From Oscillospiraceae bacterium (lineage in GTDB: Bacteria > Bacillota_A > Clostridia > Oscillospirales > Oscillospiraceae): 64,000 nt of DNA. A model generated the notes under the pieces. It saw nothing but the letters and a program-made list of their open reading frames with translations, ran no database searches and was not told the origin of the DNA. Positions 17,537 to 26,399 of this stretch are shown here, one piece after another (the first letter of the stretch is position 1; every line of letters begins with the position of its first letter). The stretch is taken from NCBI GenBank assembly GCA_902789835.1, contig CADAPN010000001.1:1-64000 (forward strand), in the 5' to 3' direction. A program made the translations under genes and the position numbers.

Positions 17537-18199
17537 ATGAAAGAACATCGGAATATTTCCATCGCGGATCAGATCTTTGAGCAGCTGGAACGAGAGATCC
17601 TTTCGGGAAAGTATCGTCGCGGCGAGATTCTGAGCGAGCTGCGTCTTTCCAAAGAGCTCGATGTGAGCCGAACGCCGATCCGGGAAGCGCTGCTGCGGCT
17701 GGAGCAGGAAAACATTCTTGCTGAGAGCGGGCGGGGAATGGAAGTGATCGGCATTTCTGCAGAAGACATGCTCGATCTGTATGATATTCGGCTGCATCTT
17801 GAAGGGGAAGCCGCGAGACGGGCGGCTGTGAACATTACGGATGAACAGCTGGGGGAGCTTCTTGAACTGGCAGAGCTGCAGCGGTTTTATATCAACAAGC
17901 AGGGGAACAGCAGTTCCGAGCATACCAAGAACCTGGATTCCCAGTTTCATGAGCTTCTCTACAAGTCCTGCGGAAGCAAGGCGTATATTGATGTTCTTAC
18001 CAGGATCCACAAGAAAATGACCAAGTTCCGTATGGCGTCGGTCAGCAAACAGAGCAGGGCACTGCAGTCCAACGATGAGCATATGGCGATCTATCGTGCA
18101 CTGGCGGCTCATGACCCGGATGCGGCGGAACAGGCGGTGCTTACACATGTCAGGAATGCCATGGACCGGATGGAGCACATGGAACCGATCGAAGCCTGA
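17537..18199 (+). CDS. GntR-family regulator, FCD (FadR) subfamily
   Basis: 220 residues. The N-terminal winged helix (about 8-70) has the GntR motif SELRLSKELDVSRTPIREAL and LRLEQENI. The C-terminal all-helical FCD effector domain has the conserved LDSQFHELLY and HMAIYRALAAHDPDAAEQAV..H elements, whose Asp/His residues usually bind a metal and a small organic acid. The ligand is unknown. It has its own consensus promoter. The next gene, a membrane protein, has a palindrome inside its promoter and is a possible target. Confidence 0.85.
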   Translation: MKEHRNISIADQIFEQLEREILSGKYRRGEILSELRLSKELDVSRTPIREALLRLEQENILAESGRGMEVIGISAEDMLDLYDIRLHLEGEAARRAAVNITDEQLGELLELAELQRFYINKQGNSSSEHTKNLDSQFHELLYKSCGSKAYIDVLTRIHKKMTKFRMASVSKQSRALQSNDEHMAIYRALAAHDPDAAEQAVLTHVRNAMDRMEHMEPIEA

Positions 18200-18237
18200 A
18201 AACTTTGTGATTAAAATGTTTTAAACTTTTTAACAAG

Positions 18238-18274
18238 ATATACCGTTGCTTCATGCAGCGGTATATGTTATTAT
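18238..18274 (+). promoter_or_regulatory. promoter overlapped by a long palindrome
   Basis: Arms ATATACCG (18238-18245) and CGGTATAT (18259-18266), with inner TGC/GCA pairing, form a 29-nt palindrome. It covers a -35 (TTGCTT, 18246-18251) and most of the 17-nt spacer to TATTAT (18269-18274). It may be an operator. Alternatively it is a terminator of the upstream gene, though no T-run follows. Confidence 0.5.
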
Positions 18275-18385
18275 ACATACTAATTGGCGATTCAGAGGGA
18301 ATGCGATGGGATGGAATAATCATTGTTTTGCTCTCTGTCTGCAGGACGTTTCTCAGGGAAAGAGAGACGAGTTGAGAGGTTTCAC

Positions 18386-18865
18386 ATGATGGAGTGGCTG
18401 ACCGGCACAACCGCCGGGAAATTCATATGGGCGTTTTTGATTTCCATGGTCCCTGTGATTGAACTCAGGGGGGGACTTCCGGTGGCAATTACATCGGGGC
18501 TCCCGTGGCCGCTGGCATATCTCGCGACTGTTCTCGGGAACATGCTCCCGGTTCCGTTTATTATCATCTTTATTAAAAAGATTTTTGCATGGCTGAGAAA
18601 GCATTGGCCGGGAATGGACCGCGTTGTGACAAAACTGGAAAAGCGGGCGGAATCCAAAAGCGATACCGTTGAGCGTTACGGCCCCTGGGGGCTTCTCCTT
18701 TTTGTGGCGATTCCGGCCCCCGGAACAGGTGCCTGGACAGGAGCGCTGATTGCTGCGCTGATGAACATGAGGCTCAAACAGGCGGTGCCGATAATCCTGA
18801 TCGGCGTCTGTATTGCAGGTCTGATTGTTACCGGAGTGACCTATGGAGCGATTCATGTCTTTTAA
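18386..18865 (+). CDS. small multidrug export-like (SMEP, COG2426) membrane protein
   Basis: 159 residues with four or five hydrophobic segments. The motifs PVIELRGGLPVAITSGLPW, LGNMLPVPFI and AIPAPGTGAWTGALIAALM match the COG2426/SMEP family of putative small-molecule exporters. The open frame reaches 18323, but GAGAGG 7 nt before the ATG at 18386 and the protein family's usual start favour this one. It is followed by plsY after 12 nt. The transport substrate is unknown. Confidence 0.8.
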   Translation: MMEWLTGTTAGKFIWAFLISMVPVIELRGGLPVAITSGLPWPLAYLATVLGNMLPVPFIIIFIKKIFAWLRKHWPGMDRVVTKLEKRAESKSDTVERYGPWGLLLFVAIPAPGTGAWTGALIAALMNMRLKQAVPIILIGVCIAGLIVTGVTYGAIHVF

Positions 18866-18877
18866 TCGAGGTGTGTT

Positions 18878-19483
18878 ATGACATATCTTTATTGGCTTCT
18901 TGTCTTCGTGATTGGGTATCTTCTGGGATCTCTGAGCTTTTCGATCATCATCTCCTGCCTTTTCCTTGGAAGAGACATTCGCAAGCATGGCAGCGGGAAC
19001 GCCGGCGCAACCAATATGACACGGGTGTTCGGTTGGGTTGCCGGTGTTGCGACACTGGCCTTTGATGTCCTGAAGGCTGTGGCCGCAATGATGATTGGGC
19101 GTCGCCTTTTGGGAGATGTCGGCGTCTGTCTTGGCGGTATGGCCGTGATGCTGGGGCACTGTTTCCCGCTTTTCCACCATTTTAAAGGCGGTAAAGGGAT
19201 TGCGACAGGCGCGGCAATCGGGTTTATGATTGACTGGAGAGTCGGAACCTCCATTGTGGCAGCCTTCCTGATCGGAGCCCTGATCAGCAAAAAGGTTTCG
19301 GTGGGCTCCCTTACAGCGGCGCTTACCATTGTCCCATCTACGTGGATTTTCGCACCGCGACCGTCGATGATTGCGCTGTCGGTCTTTGCCTGTGTTCTTG
19401 CGATTACCCGGCACAGTGAAAATATCAAGCGTCTCAAGGCGGGGACGGAGCCGGATTTCCGGGCAGGCAAAACGGGAAAGTAA
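18878..19483 (+). CDS. plsY: acyl-phosphate:glycerol-3-phosphate acyltransferase PlsY
   Basis: 201-residue membrane protein with the three PlsY active-site motifs: GSGNAGATNMTRVFG near 45, the VMLGHCFPLFHHFKGGKGIAT block near 88-108, and a third region after residue 135. It transfers the acyl group from acyl-phosphate to glycerol-3-phosphate, the first step of phospholipid synthesis. GAGG is found before the ATG. It probably shares a transcript with the SMEP-like gene and is followed by a strong terminator. Confidence 0.93.
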   Translation: MTYLYWLLVFVIGYLLGSLSFSIIISCLFLGRDIRKHGSGNAGATNMTRVFGWVAGVATLAFDVLKAVAAMMIGRRLLGDVGVCLGGMAVMLGHCFPLFHHFKGGKGIATGAAIGFMIDWRVGTSIVAAFLIGALISKKVSVGSLTAALTIVPSTWIFAPRPSMIALSVFACVLAITRHSENIKRLKAGTEPDFRAGKTGK

Positions 19484-19514
19484 AGCGGGCTCCCATTTAC
19501 AAAGGAATTCTTAA

Positions 19515-19551
19515 AAATAAACTGCTCCCCTTGACAGGGGGCAGTTTATTT
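19515..19551 (+). terminator. terminator after plsY
   Basis: AAATAAACTGC.CCCC and GGGG.GCAGTTTATTT pair around TTGACA, which forms the loop. This loop is also the -35 of the next promoter. Confidence 0.8.
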
Positions 19552-19582
19552 GCTATATTATCCGTACTAACAGAGATAATAC
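19531..19582 (+). promoter_or_regulatory. promoter and candidate operator of the YtrA-type ABC operon
   Basis: TTGACA (19531-19536), 17 nt, TATATT (19554-19559). Directly downstream GTACTA (19564-19569) and TAATAC (19577-19582) form an imperfect inverted repeat, a plausible site for the GntR/YtrA regulator encoded 26 nt further on. Confidence 0.65.
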
Positions 19583-19607
19583 AGTTAATTCAGCTGAGGT
19601 GGTAAAG

Positions 19608-19973
19608 TTGATCCAGATTAGCTATCGCGATCCGAGACCGATTTATGAACAGATCAAAGATGGGTTCCGTACGTTGATTCTCTCCGGGGCACTGAGCCCC
19701 GATGAAAAGATGCCGTCGGTACGGGAACTTGCAACAGAGCTCGCCATTAATCCGAATACAATTCAGCGTGCCTACCGTGAGCTTGAGCAGGAGGGCTATA
19801 TCTGTTCCGTGCCGGGGAAAGGGAGCTTTGTGGCGGATGCGGGAGATACGGCCGCGCTGCGGCGGAAAGAACTGCTCACACAGCTCTGCGAGATCGGCGC
19901 AGAGCTGAAGAGTCTCGGTGTTGATGAGACCACGATGATGGATTGCATCAGGGGAGGGAAAGAATATGATTGA
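19608..19973 (+). CDS. GntR-family regulator, YtrA subfamily
   Basis: 121 residues: a winged helix (PIYEQIKDGFRTLILSGAL..KMPSVRELATELAINPNTIQRAYRELE..G) followed by only a short C-terminal helix, the mark of the YtrA subfamily. The frame opens at GTG 19599, but GAGGTGG lies 5 nt before TTG 19608, and ISYRDPRPIYEQI is the usual N-terminus. YtrA-type repressors usually control the ABC exporter encoded beside them. The end overlaps the ATPase gene by 8 nt. Confidence 0.9.
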   Translation: MIQISYRDPRPIYEQIKDGFRTLILSGALSPDEKMPSVRELATELAINPNTIQRAYRELEQEGYICSVPGKGSFVADAGDTAALRRKELLTQLCEIGAELKSLGVDETTMMDCIRGGKEYD

Positions 19974-20859
19974 AGCGATCAAGCTGGGTAAGTCTTTCGA
20001 GCATACACGTGCTCTGGACGGCCTGACGCTGACGGTGCCGGACAGCGCGGTTTACGGACTGGTCGGACCGAACGGCGCGGGCAAGAGCACGCTGATCCGC
20101 CACCTGACAGGAATCTACCGGCAGGATGAAGGCGAACTGCTCGTGAACGGGGAAGCTGTATATGAAAATCCGAAGGTCAAGAGGAAAATTGCCGGCATAC
20201 CCGACGAAATCTCGTTCTGGAGTCAGGCGACCATAGAAGATATGATGCGGTTCTATGCATCCGTTTACCCAGGCTTTGACCGGCAGTATTATGAGAAGCT
20301 GGGGAAAGATTTTGAACTTGACGGCAAGAGGATGATGAGGAAGCTCTCCAAGGGACAGCAGAAGCTGGCAGCTTTCTGTTTTGCACTTGCACAGCGGCCG
20401 GATCTCCTGGTGCTGGATGAACCGCTGGACGGTCTGGATCCAGTCAACCGGAGGGCGGTCTGGGGCCTGATCCTGGGAGACGTGGCAGAGCGGGGAACCA
20501 CGGTGCTGGTCTCTTCCCACAATCTGCGCGAACTGGAGGATGTCTGCGACCATGTGGGAATCATGAACCGGGGTAAAATGCTGCTGGAACGCAGCCTCAG
20601 CGAGCTGCAGGAGAACATGGTGAAGATCCAGCTGGTATTGCCGGAGGGCAAGGAACTGCCGGATGACCTTGAACTGCTACATGAGGGGCGGACCGGAAGG
20701 GTGCGCCAGCTGATCCTCCGCGGCCGCGCGGAAGCGCTGAGCACCGAGCTTCAGGCCTGCGAGCCGCTGTTTCTTGACATCCTGCCGCTGACCCTGGAGG
20801 AAATCTTCATCTATGAACTGGGAGGGACGGAACATGAAGTCAAATCGCTTGTCCTTTAA
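19966..20859 (+). CDS. ABC transporter ATP-binding protein (YtrB-like)
   Basis: 297 residues. Walker A GPNGAGKST (about 34), the ABC signature LSKGQQK (about 127), Walker B LLVLDEPLDGLDP (about 147) and the switch His (SSHNLRELE) are intact. The C-terminal 70 residues are an accessory domain ending in LTLEEIFIYELGG. It energises the membrane partner encoded next, whose start overlaps this gene by 26 nt. Gene order regulator-ATPase-permease is typical of YtrA operons, often induced by cell-envelope stress (family knowledge). Confidence 0.92.
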   Translation: MIEAIKLGKSFEHTRALDGLTLTVPDSAVYGLVGPNGAGKSTLIRHLTGIYRQDEGELLVNGEAVYENPKVKRKIAGIPDEISFWSQATIEDMMRFYASVYPGFDRQYYEKLGKDFELDGKRMMRKLSKGQQKLAAFCFALAQRPDLLVLDEPLDGLDPVNRRAVWGLILGDVAERGTTVLVSSHNLRELEDVCDHVGIMNRGKMLLERSLSELQENMVKIQLVLPEGKELPDDLELLHEGRTGRVRQLILRGRAEALSTELQACEPLFLDILPLTLEEIFIYELGGTEHEVKSLVL

Positions 20860-22702
20860 TGCCGCGATTGCCCGCAATACGCTGCGACGCTGCTGGCCCC
20901 TGTGGGCGGCATATCTGGGCTTCCTTCTGGTGACCTTGCCTCTGCCGCTGCTGAGTGAAATTCGGACGGCGAGGGGAAGAAGCGGCGTCAGCCTGCTCTA
21001 TGTCTGCAGGGAACAGATTGCGAATATGGCTGTTTTTCAGGGAATGGCCGGAATGGCCGTGGAGATCCTGACAGTCATGCTGCTCTTCGGATATCTCTAT
21101 AACAGCCGGGGCAATACCCTGATGAACAGCCTGCCGATCCACAGGGAAAGCCTGTTCCTGACCCTGTATCTGACGGGCTTGATTCCGATGCTGCTGTGTG
21201 AACTTCTGGTGATGGGGCTCACAATGCTGATGACAGCGTCCTATGACATCGGAGCGGCCTGGTTTTTCCGGTGGTTTGCCTGTGCGTCACTCGGACTTCT
21301 GGCTTTTTACGGATTTGCGCTTTTTTGCGCCATGCTCACCGGAAACATCCTTGTCCTGCCGGCGGTGTATGTGGTTCTGAACTTAACCGCAATCGGCTTT
21401 GAGACCTGCATCCGGGAGCTCCTGAGTAATGTCATATACGGCATGACGCCGGGGAAAATGCGCCTGAGCTTTCTCTCTCCGCCGGTGAAACTCAGTGACG
21501 AACTGAAGGTCGTGACGAGCTTTCCGGATACGGTACGGCTGGAAGGCCTTGAAATTCTTGCGGCCTATGCTGTCGTCGGGGTGATCTTCGCTCTGTTCGC
21601 CCTGCTGCTCTATCGAAAAAGAAGAATGGAGAGCGTTTCGGACTTTGTCGCCATTCCGGTTCTGAAGCCGGTCTTTCGTGTCTGCATGGGCTTCGGCGGG
21701 GCGTTTCTCTTCACTGCGGTTATTTTTGAAAACTTCTTCCAGAACAGTGTTTCAGGCAGAAGTGCCGCCTGGTTGATGGCAGTTCTGCTGGTGATCGGCG
21801 CTTTCTTCGGCTGGCTGATCGCAGAGATGCTGATTCGCCGCACGGTCCGTGCTTTTCCGCTTCCCTGGAAAGGACTGGCGTTAATCTGCCTCGTCTGCAT
21901 ACTGACGGTGATCGCGGCGGAGACCGATGTCACCGGTTATGAAAAGCGGATCCCCGATCCTGAGAAAGTAGACCACGTGGAATTCTGCTTTGATACCGAA
22001 TTCTCCGACCCGGAGAACATCCGCCTGGTAACGGAGCTGCACCGCGAGCTCATAAGGGATAAGCAGCTGTACGACAGCAAAAGTGAAGATTATATGCGCA
22101 TGGGCGAAAAGTCGTATCGTCTGAACGATCCGGAAGAAGCCGATCTTCAGATGGATTTCTGGGTTCCGATCAACTACGTCATGCAAAACGGCAGGGAGCT
22201 TCAGCGGGTCTATACCATCGCTTTTCATGCCCATGAGGTGGACGAACCGGAGAGCACCGTCGGAAAGATCCTGAACCTTCTGAACTCCCGGGAGGGAATC
22301 CAGAGCCGGATGAAGACGACACTGCCAATGGAAGCGCAGTATGTGAATTATGCCGTCATCAACAGGGAAGGCTTAAACGGGATGGAGAACTCCTACCGCC
22401 TGTCACCGCAGGAGACGCTGGAACTCTGGAATATGGCCATGCTGCCCGATGCGGAGGACGGAAATCTGAGCCTGTATACCATCGTCGACACAGAAGAGAA
22501 CATGAAGACCCAGACCAATCTGCGCATCGACATCAATCTCTATGACGAAACACGGACACACGACCCGTATCACTGGGACCACAGCTATCGGGTGTTTACC
22601 TTCTCCGAACACTGCCTCGAGTGGATCGAAGAACACACGAAGCTTGATTGGGAGACGATGGACGTCGTTACAGCGAAACGGGAAAGCGAAACCGACGCAT
22701 AA
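20834..22702 (+). CDS. ABC transporter permease with large C-terminal domain (DUF6449-like)
   Basis: 622 residues from the ATG at 20834, which has GGGAGGG upstream. The first 370 residues hold roughly eight to ten transmembrane helices of an ABC-2 type permease. The last 240 residues are soluble and acidic and, after a final helix near 345-362, probably lie outside the cell. This layout matches permeases annotated with DUF6449 next to YtrA-type regulators. Substrate unknown. Confidence 0.8.
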   Translation: MKSNRLSFNAAIARNTLRRCWPLWAAYLGFLLVTLPLPLLSEIRTARGRSGVSLLYVCREQIANMAVFQGMAGMAVEILTVMLLFGYLYNSRGNTLMNSLPIHRESLFLTLYLTGLIPMLLCELLVMGLTMLMTASYDIGAAWFFRWFACASLGLLAFYGFALFCAMLTGNILVLPAVYVVLNLTAIGFETCIRELLSNVIYGMTPGKMRLSFLSPPVKLSDELKVVTSFPDTVRLEGLEILAAYAVVGVIFALFALLLYRKRRMESVSDFVAIPVLKPVFRVCMGFGGAFLFTAVIFENFFQNSVSGRSAAWLMAVLLVIGAFFGWLIAEMLIRRTVRAFPLPWKGLALICLVCILTVIAAETDVTGYEKRIPDPEKVDHVEFCFDTEFSDPENIRLVTELHRELIRDKQLYDSKSEDYMRMGEKSYRLNDPEEADLQMDFWVPINYVMQNGRELQRVYTIAFHAHEVDEPESTVGKILNLLNSREGIQSRMKTTLPMEAQYVNYAVINREGLNGMENSYRLSPQETLELWNMAMLPDAEDGNLSLYTIVDTEENMKTQTNLRIDINLYDETRTHDPYHWDHSYRVFTFSEHCLEWIEEHTKLDWETMDVVTAKRESETDA

Positions 22703-22749
22703 CGAAAGAAGCAGGACCGGAGAGGCAAGCGCAGCGGTCCGACAGAGAA

Positions 22750-22790
22750 GAAAATCACCGTGAAGTTTCACGGTGATTTTCATATTTCTT
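22750..22790 (+). terminator. terminator of the ABC operon
   Basis: GAAAATCACCGTGAA-gt-TTCACGGTGATTTTC is a perfect 15-bp stem followed by ATATTTCTTTT. Confidence 0.9.
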
Positions 22791-22862
22791 TTCATTTTGT
22801 TCATGCCCGTGTCATAATTGCTGTGTATCTTTATATCAGCAAACTGAGAGAGGGCAGCTACC

Positions 22863-24251
22863 ATGGATGAACAGGATGGGAGATATTCTTACAGAGAAAA
22901 CAATCCTGTTACAGGACGTCATGAATCCGCGGAGTCTGGAGCGGAATTCGGCTCCGCCTATCGGCGGGAAGTCTACTCTGACGCACATTATGAGCCGGCG
23001 GGGGAGTCGACGGTACCTCCGCGGTACTATACCCCGCCCGAGAAAAACCCGAGAGAAAACAGACCGAACCGTCAGAAGCGATCCGGAGGAAAAGCCGCAG
23101 GGCTGATCTGCGCCGTCCTGGCCGCGGGCCTGATCGGAGGAGCCTGCGGAGCGGGGCTGATGGGTTACAGGTTCAGCACACAGATGGTTTCCCTTGAACA
23201 GCGGCTGAACGAGTTTGATAGCGGACTGCAGGAGACCAGAGAAGCCGCGGAACGCGGTCTTGCGCATGCAGAGACGGCCGCTTCGGAAAGCCTTCCGGAT
23301 CAGAGCCTGCGTCCGGCCGATATCTATGATCTGGCGACTCGAGAGGTCGTCGGCATCAGAACCGAAGTCACCGTGACCAACTTCTTCGGAATGACCAGCT
23401 CCGGCGCGGTGAGCGGGTCGGGATTCATCATCTCGGATGACGGATATATCCTGACAAATTATCACGTGGTGGAAGATGCCTACAACGGGCACTTTGAAAT
23501 CGAAGTCATCAGCTATGACGGCACCAAGTATGCTGCATCGATCGTCGGCGTAGAACCGGCGAATGATATCGCCGTCTTGAAGATTGACGCCGAGGGGCTT
23601 TATTCTGCCACGCTCGGCGACAGTGACGAACTTCGTGTCGGCGACATGGTTTACGCGGTCGGCAACCCGCTGGGTGAGCTGGAATTCAGTATGTCCACCG
23701 GCTATGTCAGTGCGCTGGACCGGGTGATCAATACAAAAGAAAGCGAATCGATCAACATGTTCCAGATCGACGCCGCTGTCAACGAAGGAAATTCCGGCGG
23801 GCCGCTTTATGCTTCAGACGGCTCTGTCGTGGGAATTGTCACGGCGAAGTATTCCTCGTCCGGTGTAGAGGGACTGGGCTTTGCGATCCCGATCAATGAT
23901 GTCCGAAACATCGTGAATGATCTGATCACAAAAGGGTATGTCACAGGAAAGGCTTATATGGGTGTTACCCTGGACAACCGCTATAACTCCATGTACAGCC
24001 AGTATTACGGCATGCCGCTCGGGGCGTACGTTTCCGGGGTTGCCTCGGGAAGCGCGGCTCAGAAGGCGGGCATTCAGCCCGGAGACATCATCACCGCGGT
24101 AGGCGACTATGAAGTCAAGGCCTATGACGAATTGCGCCTGGTTCTTCGCCGCTTCTCCGCCAATGATACCACGGAGGTTTCGATCTATCGCAGCGGAGCA
24201 GAGCAGAAGCTGACGATCACCTTTGATGAGGCGACACCGGAAAACAGCTGA
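22863..24251 (+). CDS. HtrA-like membrane-anchored serine protease
   Basis: 462 residues. A charged cytoplasmic N-terminus of about 75 residues precedes one transmembrane anchor (about 78-100) and a short coiled-coil stretch. The S1C trypsin-like domain has the triad His in TNYHVVE (about 200), Asp in ANDIAVLKI (about 235) and Ser in GNSGGPL (about 311). One PDZ domain (about 365-455, with AGIQPGDIITAV) ends the protein. It degrades damaged proteins outside the membrane. It is monocistronic between two terminators. Confidence 0.92.
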   Translation: MDEQDGRYSYRENNPVTGRHESAESGAEFGSAYRREVYSDAHYEPAGESTVPPRYYTPPEKNPRENRPNRQKRSGGKAAGLICAVLAAGLIGGACGAGLMGYRFSTQMVSLEQRLNEFDSGLQETREAAERGLAHAETAASESLPDQSLRPADIYDLATREVVGIRTEVTVTNFFGMTSSGAVSGSGFIISDDGYILTNYHVVEDAYNGHFEIEVISYDGTKYAASIVGVEPANDIAVLKIDAEGLYSATLGDSDELRVGDMVYAVGNPLGELEFSMSTGYVSALDRVINTKESESINMFQIDAAVNEGNSGGPLYASDGSVVGIVTAKYSSSGVEGLGFAIPINDVRNIVNDLITKGYVTGKAYMGVTLDNRYNSMYSQYYGMPLGAYVSGVASGSAAQKAGIQPGDIITAVGDYEVKAYDELRLVLRRFSANDTTEVSIYRSGAEQKLTITFDEATPENS

Positions 24252-24309
24252 TTCGCATTTTGATTTGATACTTTTCTACTCCTTTATCCTCTCTTTTCTC
24301 CCTAGACGA

Positions 24310-24343
24310 AGGACCCGCAGGATGCAAACCCTGCGGGTCCTTT
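24310..24343 (+). terminator. terminator after the HtrA gene
   Basis: AGGACCCGCAG and CTGCGGGTCCT pair around a 10-nt loop, followed by TTGTC. Confidence 0.8.
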
Positions 24344-24373
24344 GTCGCTGTTCCGCGGCATGGTCCGAAGATA

Positions 24374-24401
24374 TAAAAAGCCTCCGCACAAAGGCGGAGG
24401 C
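24374..24401 (-). terminator. terminator of the SH3 lipoprotein gene
   Basis: Minus strand GCCTCCGC-ctttgt-GCGGAGGC followed by TTTTTATA. Confidence 0.85.
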
Positions 24402-24420
24402 AGAGATGAAAAGGGAATGA

Positions 24421-25224
24421 TCAGTCGGGCATAATGCCGAGGAAGTTATATTCTTCCTGGGCCGGGGTGACCGGAACCGTATTGTGATTACCGGAACCGA
24501 TCGGACCGTTCGGGACAATCACCATTCCGTTCGCGGTGCCGTCGTCGATATAAACCGCACCGGTACCGTAATCGGCGGCCGTCGTGCCAACATTGCTGCT
24601 GACGTATGTGCCTCTGGTGATATAGTCGCTCTTGATGTAACCCGACTCGCCGTTTACGACAACCTCGACCCAATCATTTTCCATGCCGAGGATAGAGACG
24701 CGTGTTCCGATGTCAAAGGTGTTGAGAATGACGGCGCTGGCACTGGGACCGCCGCGTAAAATGACACCATTGGCGTTGATGACGCCTTCTTCCGCATTCT
24801 CGGGAATGGTAACGGAATCAGGCATGATCGTTGAGGCAAAAGCCGCGTCATAGGAATAAGGCGTCGGAGTGGGACTCGGGGACGCAGACGGATTCGGAGA
24901 GACCGTCGGAGACGCTGAAGCCACCGGATTTCCGTTCGCATCGGTGGGAACCGGCTCATTGGTAACCGCCACGGTAGGAGAAACGGAGGGCATCGGCATC
25001 GGAACAGTCGTCACGGCAACCGGCGGGACCGACACGCTCGGCGTGGGAGTCGGGGTCGGCGTGGGGGATGGAGGCGGAGTCTCAACGACGATTTCCTTGG
25101 TTGGCTCGACAGTCGGGGTGGATTCCGCCGTCGGCTGAACCGTGCGCTGGCCGCAGGCGGCCAGAGAAAAAACAAGCACAGCAATCAGCAGGAGCATTCC
25201 TGCGCTACGAAAAAGCTTATTCAT
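24421..25224 (-). CDS. SH3-domain lipoprotein with Pro/Thr-rich linker
   Basis: 267 residues. A hydrophobic signal ends in the lipobox VFSLAACG (Cys near residue 25). A long Pro/Thr/Ser/Val linker (about 35-130) spans the cell wall. One bacterial SH3 domain (about 150-205; ANGVILRGGPSASAVILN.., GTRVSILG, WVEVVVNGESGYIKSDYI) probably binds peptidoglycan. AGGAGG lies 5 nt before the ATG at 25224; the open frame continues eight codons upstream. It has its own promoter with a possible operator. The partner or substrate is unknown. Confidence 0.85.
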   Translation of the reverse strand: MNKLFRSAGMLLLIAVLVFSLAACGQRTVQPTAESTPTVEPTKEIVVETPPPSPTPTPTPTPSVSVPPVAVTTVPMPMPSVSPTVAVTNEPVPTDANGNPVASASPTVSPNPSASPSPTPTPYSYDAAFASTIMPDSVTIPENAEEGVINANGVILRGGPSASAVILNTFDIGTRVSILGMENDWVEVVVNGESGYIKSDYITRGTYVSSNVGTTAADYGTGAVYIDDGTANGMVIVPNGPIGSGNHNTVPVTPAQEEYNFLGIMPD

Positions 25225-25246
25225 GTCTTCCTCCTCTTGGATAATC

Positions 25247-25300
25247 ACGCAAATGTAATATTGCGTAACTTATATTATACCAAAATGTAACAATTGTCAA
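25247..25300 (-). promoter_or_regulatory. promoter and palindrome upstream of the SH3 lipoprotein
   Basis: Minus strand TTGACA (25295-25300), a short 15-nt spacer and TATAAT (25274-25279). Downstream of the -10 the inverted repeat ACGCAA/TTGCGT (25247-25252 and 25261-25266, 8-nt centre) lies where a repressor could act. Confidence 0.6.
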
Positions 25301-25495
25301 TGCCGGAAACAATAAAACCAAGCAAAAAGGGTATTTTCGGCGTAAGTATACGAGCTTTTTAGATCCTCGTCAAGCCGATCAGAGCCAAAAACGCCGAAAT
25401 TGAGGAAAACTTAATAATTCCTCCCTTTTCATGGGGCACTTTCTGTGATACGATGCAAAAAAGCGGGAGCTTAGAAAGCGCTTCGGAGGTTGAAT

Positions 25496-26386
25496 ATGAA
25501 AAAGGGATTGCGGACGCTGCTGTCCGTATGCTTGATCATTTTTACCGTACTGTATACATTGAATCCGGCTGCTTTTGCCGATGCGTATATGCGCCGGGTG
25601 GTAGTCGGAGCTGATCTTACGGAAGAACAGGTCAGTGCGATCTACGGGTATTTTGGGATTCAGCGAGGTGAGGTTCCCGAACTGCGTCTTTCCAATCTGG
25701 AAGAGCATGCCGCGCTGGACGGCTTTCTTGATGCGGCGATCATCGGAACAAAATCAATGTCCTGTGTGTTCCTGGAACTGCTGCCGCAGGGAAGCGGGCT
25801 GAGCGTCTCGGTGAACAACGTCAGCTGGTGCACGCCGGATATGTACCGCAATGCCTTCACGACTGCCGGCATCACGGATGCCAGAGTGACCGTGGCGGCG
25901 CCTTTTCCGGTAAGCGGGACTGCCGCTCTGGCCGGAATCTACAAAGCCTATGAGGACATGACCGGACAGAAACTTGACACGGCCGTGAAGGATATGGGGA
26001 CTCAGGAACTGACCGTCACCGGTGCCCTGGCAAACGAGATCGGCAGCGCTGCGTCCACTTCCATCGTGAATGAACTGAAAAACATGCTGGGCCAGACCGT
26101 GAACATGTCCGACGAGGAACTGCGCACGGCCATCCGACAGATCGCGGCGGGCTACGGGGCCGCGCTCACGGATGCGCAGGTACAGCAGCTTCTGGAACTG
26201 TGCCGGTCCCTGGAGAAGCTGGATCCGGATTCGCTGACGGAGAAAGTCGGAGAGATTCAAAACACCCTGGAGAAGGTCTCGGAGGCAAAAGACCAGGTCG
26301 TCGGATTTGTCGAGAGAGCCAGACAGGTGATCGACGCGGTGAAGGATTTCTTTGCACGGATCTCTTCACTTTTCGATGGACGATAA
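25496..26386 (+). CDS. DUF1002 secreted protein (YpuA-like)
   Basis: 296 residues. A signal peptide (residues 1-26, ending near AFADA) is followed by the DUF1002 core: VVVGADLTEEQ..IYGYFG, NNVSWCTPDMYRNAF.TAGITDARVTVAAPFPVSGTAALAGI and a helical C-terminus. DUF1002 proteins are exported and of unknown function. CGGAGG sits 6 nt before the ATG at 25496. An extended -10 (TGATACGAT near 25447) may start the transcript. It ends only 26 nt before prfA. Confidence 0.85.
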   Translation: MKKGLRTLLSVCLIIFTVLYTLNPAAFADAYMRRVVVGADLTEEQVSAIYGYFGIQRGEVPELRLSNLEEHAALDGFLDAAIIGTKSMSCVFLELLPQGSGLSVSVNNVSWCTPDMYRNAFTTAGITDARVTVAAPFPVSGTAALAGIYKAYEDMTGQKLDTAVKDMGTQELTVTGALANEIGSAASTSIVNELKNMLGQTVNMSDEELRTAIRQIAAGYGAALTDAQVQQLLELCRSLEKLDPDSLTEKVGEIQNTLEKVSEAKDQVVGFVERARQVIDAVKDFFARISSLFDGR

Positions 26387-26399
26387 AGCCGGTCTGTGG

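Noticed and set aside
24860..25130. Pro/Thr repeat DNA of the two lipoprotein genes as a CRISPR or satellite
   Set aside because: The short repeats here and at 38160-38400 are codon-level repeats of Pro/Thr/Ala/Val linkers, without spacers or constant units.
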